From UBA2336 sp964419145 (GTDB lineage Bacteria > Bacteroidota > Bacteroidia > Cytophagales > Cyclobacteriaceae): DNA of 64,000 bases. The position numbers were made by a program, and so were the translations under genes. The notes beneath the pieces are model-generated. The model had not been told where the DNA came from. It was given only the letters and a program-made list of their open reading frames with translations, and made no database searches. The DNA is taken from contig CAYQOM010000007.1 in assembly GCA_964419145.1 (NCBI GenBank), positions 62,001 through 126,000 on the forward strand, in the 5' to 3' direction. Shown one piece after another: positions 63,279 through 64,000 of this stretch; the first letter of the stretch is position 1, and each line of letters starts with the position of its first letter.

Positions 63279-63308
63279 CCTGATAATTATCAGTCATTTT
63301 ATCAGGTT
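63277..63308 (+). other. Perfect 10-bp inverted repeat between kynU and kmo
   Basis: AACCTGATAA (63277-63286) pairs with TTATCAGGTT (63299-63308) around a 12-base spacer that holds another TTATCAG. It covers the kynU stop. There is no T run afterwards, so it may be an operator or an mRNA processing hairpin rather than a terminator. Confidence 0.5.
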
Positions 63309-63340
63309 GAAATTCTATATTCCCCTGAGATTTAGTTGCC

Positions 63341-64000
63341 ATGAAAGAGACCAAACACATCGCCATTGTTGGAGCCGGACTGGTTGGTTCCCTACTATCT
63401 ATTTACCTGGCTAAACGCGGATACAAGGTTTCGGTGTATGAGCGCAGGTTGGATATGCGCAAGCATCTGATTGAAGGTGGCCGATCCATCAACCTGGCGT
63501 TGAGCAATAGGGGAATTCGGGCGTTGGAGCAGGTTGGCTTGGCAGATTTGCTTAAACAAAATGCTATTCCCATGCACGGGCGAATGATTCACGATGAACA
63601 GGGAAAGCTCAATTTATTGCCCTATGGTAAAGCAGGTCAGTTCATTAACTCTGTTTCACGAGGCGGATTGAATATGGCACTCATGACCGAAGCTGAAAAA
63701 CACGGTGTTGAATTCTCTTTCGGGCACCGATGCCTGCAGGTTGATTTCAGCAAAACAGAACTTGCACTGCAAGAATACGAAGCAGTAAAGCGCAAAACGT
63801 TTGATATCATCATTGGTTCCGATGGAGCATTTTCGGCAGTTCGTGGAGCCATGCAAATCACCGATCGGTTTGAATATCAGCAGACCTACATTGAACACGG
63901 CTACAAAGAATTGCGTATCCCCGCAGGCGATGATGGAAATTTTTTAATGGAACCAAACGCCTTGCACATCTGGCCACGCGACAGTTTTATGTTGATTGCC
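63341..64000 (+). CDS. kmo: Kynurenine 3-monooxygenase, N-terminal part
   Basis: The first 220 residues of an FAD-dependent hydroxylase that turns kynurenine into 3-hydroxykynurenine; the frame is open to the right edge. The dinucleotide-binding motif IAIVGAGLVGSLLSIYLAKRG is at about 7-27 with the acidic end of strand 2 at VYERR. GGRSINLALSNRG (about 47-59) is a feature of KMO rather than of general aromatic hydroxylases, and IGSDGAFSAVRGAM holds the DG motif. It is third in the run dioxygenase, kynureninase, monooxygenase, giving a coherent pathway. Confidence 0.92.
   Translation, partial: MKETKHIAIVGAGLVGSLLSIYLAKRGYKVSVYERRLDMRKHLIEGGRSINLALSNRGIRALEQVGLADLLKQNAIPMHGRMIHDEQGKLNLLPYGKAGQFINSVSRGGLNMALMTEAEKHGVEFSFGHRCLQVDFSKTELALQEYEAVKRKTFDIIIGSDGAFSAVRGAMQITDRFEYQQTYIEHGYKELRIPAGDDGNFLMEPNALHIWPRDSFMLIA

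Noticed and set aside
1..64000. tRNA, rRNA, CRISPR arrays, insertion sequences, prophage or restriction and defence genes
   Set aside because: No transposase, integrase, regular spacer array or structural RNA pattern was seen; the short intergenic regions leave little room for them.

Overview
The window is a compact chromosomal stretch of a Bacteroidota bacterium, most likely a Cytophagales-type gliding or surface-active relative (lineage is inferred, not proven). The sequence evidence is: T9SS sorting domains of both type A (the 1186-aa PKD protein) and type B (the 2919-aa adhesin followed by a PorP/SprF gene), the gliding lipoprotein gldH, a fused SecDF, a GWxTD protein, DUF2723 and DUF1080 proteins, TAnnTTTG promoter boxes and almost no Shine-Dalgarno sequences. 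There are no rRNA or tRNA genes, no CRISPR array, no insertion sequence and no gene-free stretch longer than about 250 bases. Two 10-N assembly gaps (23015-23024 and 38999-39008) each interrupt one gene.

Layout. 1-2.9 kb: the tail of a CAP-domain protein, a DUF1080 protein and a convergent lrp-like / phosphoribosyltransferase / panB operon with a perfect 23-bp palindrome at its head. 2.9-6.5 kb: a T9SS-exported PKD protein with a propeller-like insert. 6.5-14.6 kb: an AT-rich, tightly overlapping polysaccharide or glycan operon (ABC flippase-like exporter, two methyltransferases, four GT4 glycosyltransferases), with a fifth glycosyltransferase read divergently and a polytopic membrane protein plus TPR protein beyond it. 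18.3-25.3 kb: a membrane protein, a HicB-HicA toxin-antitoxin pair, a DUF2723 GT-C enzyme, a methyltransferase, a GWxTD protein and rlmB. 25.3-32.7 kb: manC and kdsD (GDP-mannose and Kdo precursors), recQ, purD, ricT and gldH. 32.7-40.9 kb: secDF, a small orphan, udk, rdgB, two tandem double-FKBP lipoproteins, a DHH phosphoesterase and ndk. 41-44.3 kb: a sugar kinase, a nucleotidyltransferase and an FHS-type permease that look like a sugar salvage module. 44.2-56.3 kb: a NadR-type kinase, an outer-membrane barrel, the giant adhesin with PorP/SprF, and a PnuC transporter. 56.3-64 kb: an orphan secreted protein, then genes of the kynurenine branch of tryptophan degradation (AMSDH-like aldehyde dehydrogenase, SDR, 3-hydroxyanthranilate dioxygenase, kynureninase and the start of kynurenine monooxygenase) with an OmpA/PD40 envelope protein interleaved.

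How they fit together. Much of the window builds or exports the cell surface: SecDF and the FKBP lipoproteins serve export and folding, the two large cargo proteins carry T9SS tails, PorP/SprF probably anchors or guides the adhesin, and the glycan operon with manC, kdsD and DUF2723 supplies surface sugars. A second theme is nucleotide and NAD metabolism (purD, udk, ndk, rdgB, DHH phosphoesterase, NadR-type kinase, PnuC, kynurenine pathway). The most unusual items are the nested PKD/propeller protein, the 22-module adhesin, a small inverted-repeat element that occurs twice and contributes to a coding start and to a promoter, and an SDR in the kynurenine cluster without the usual Tyr-Lys catalytic pair.
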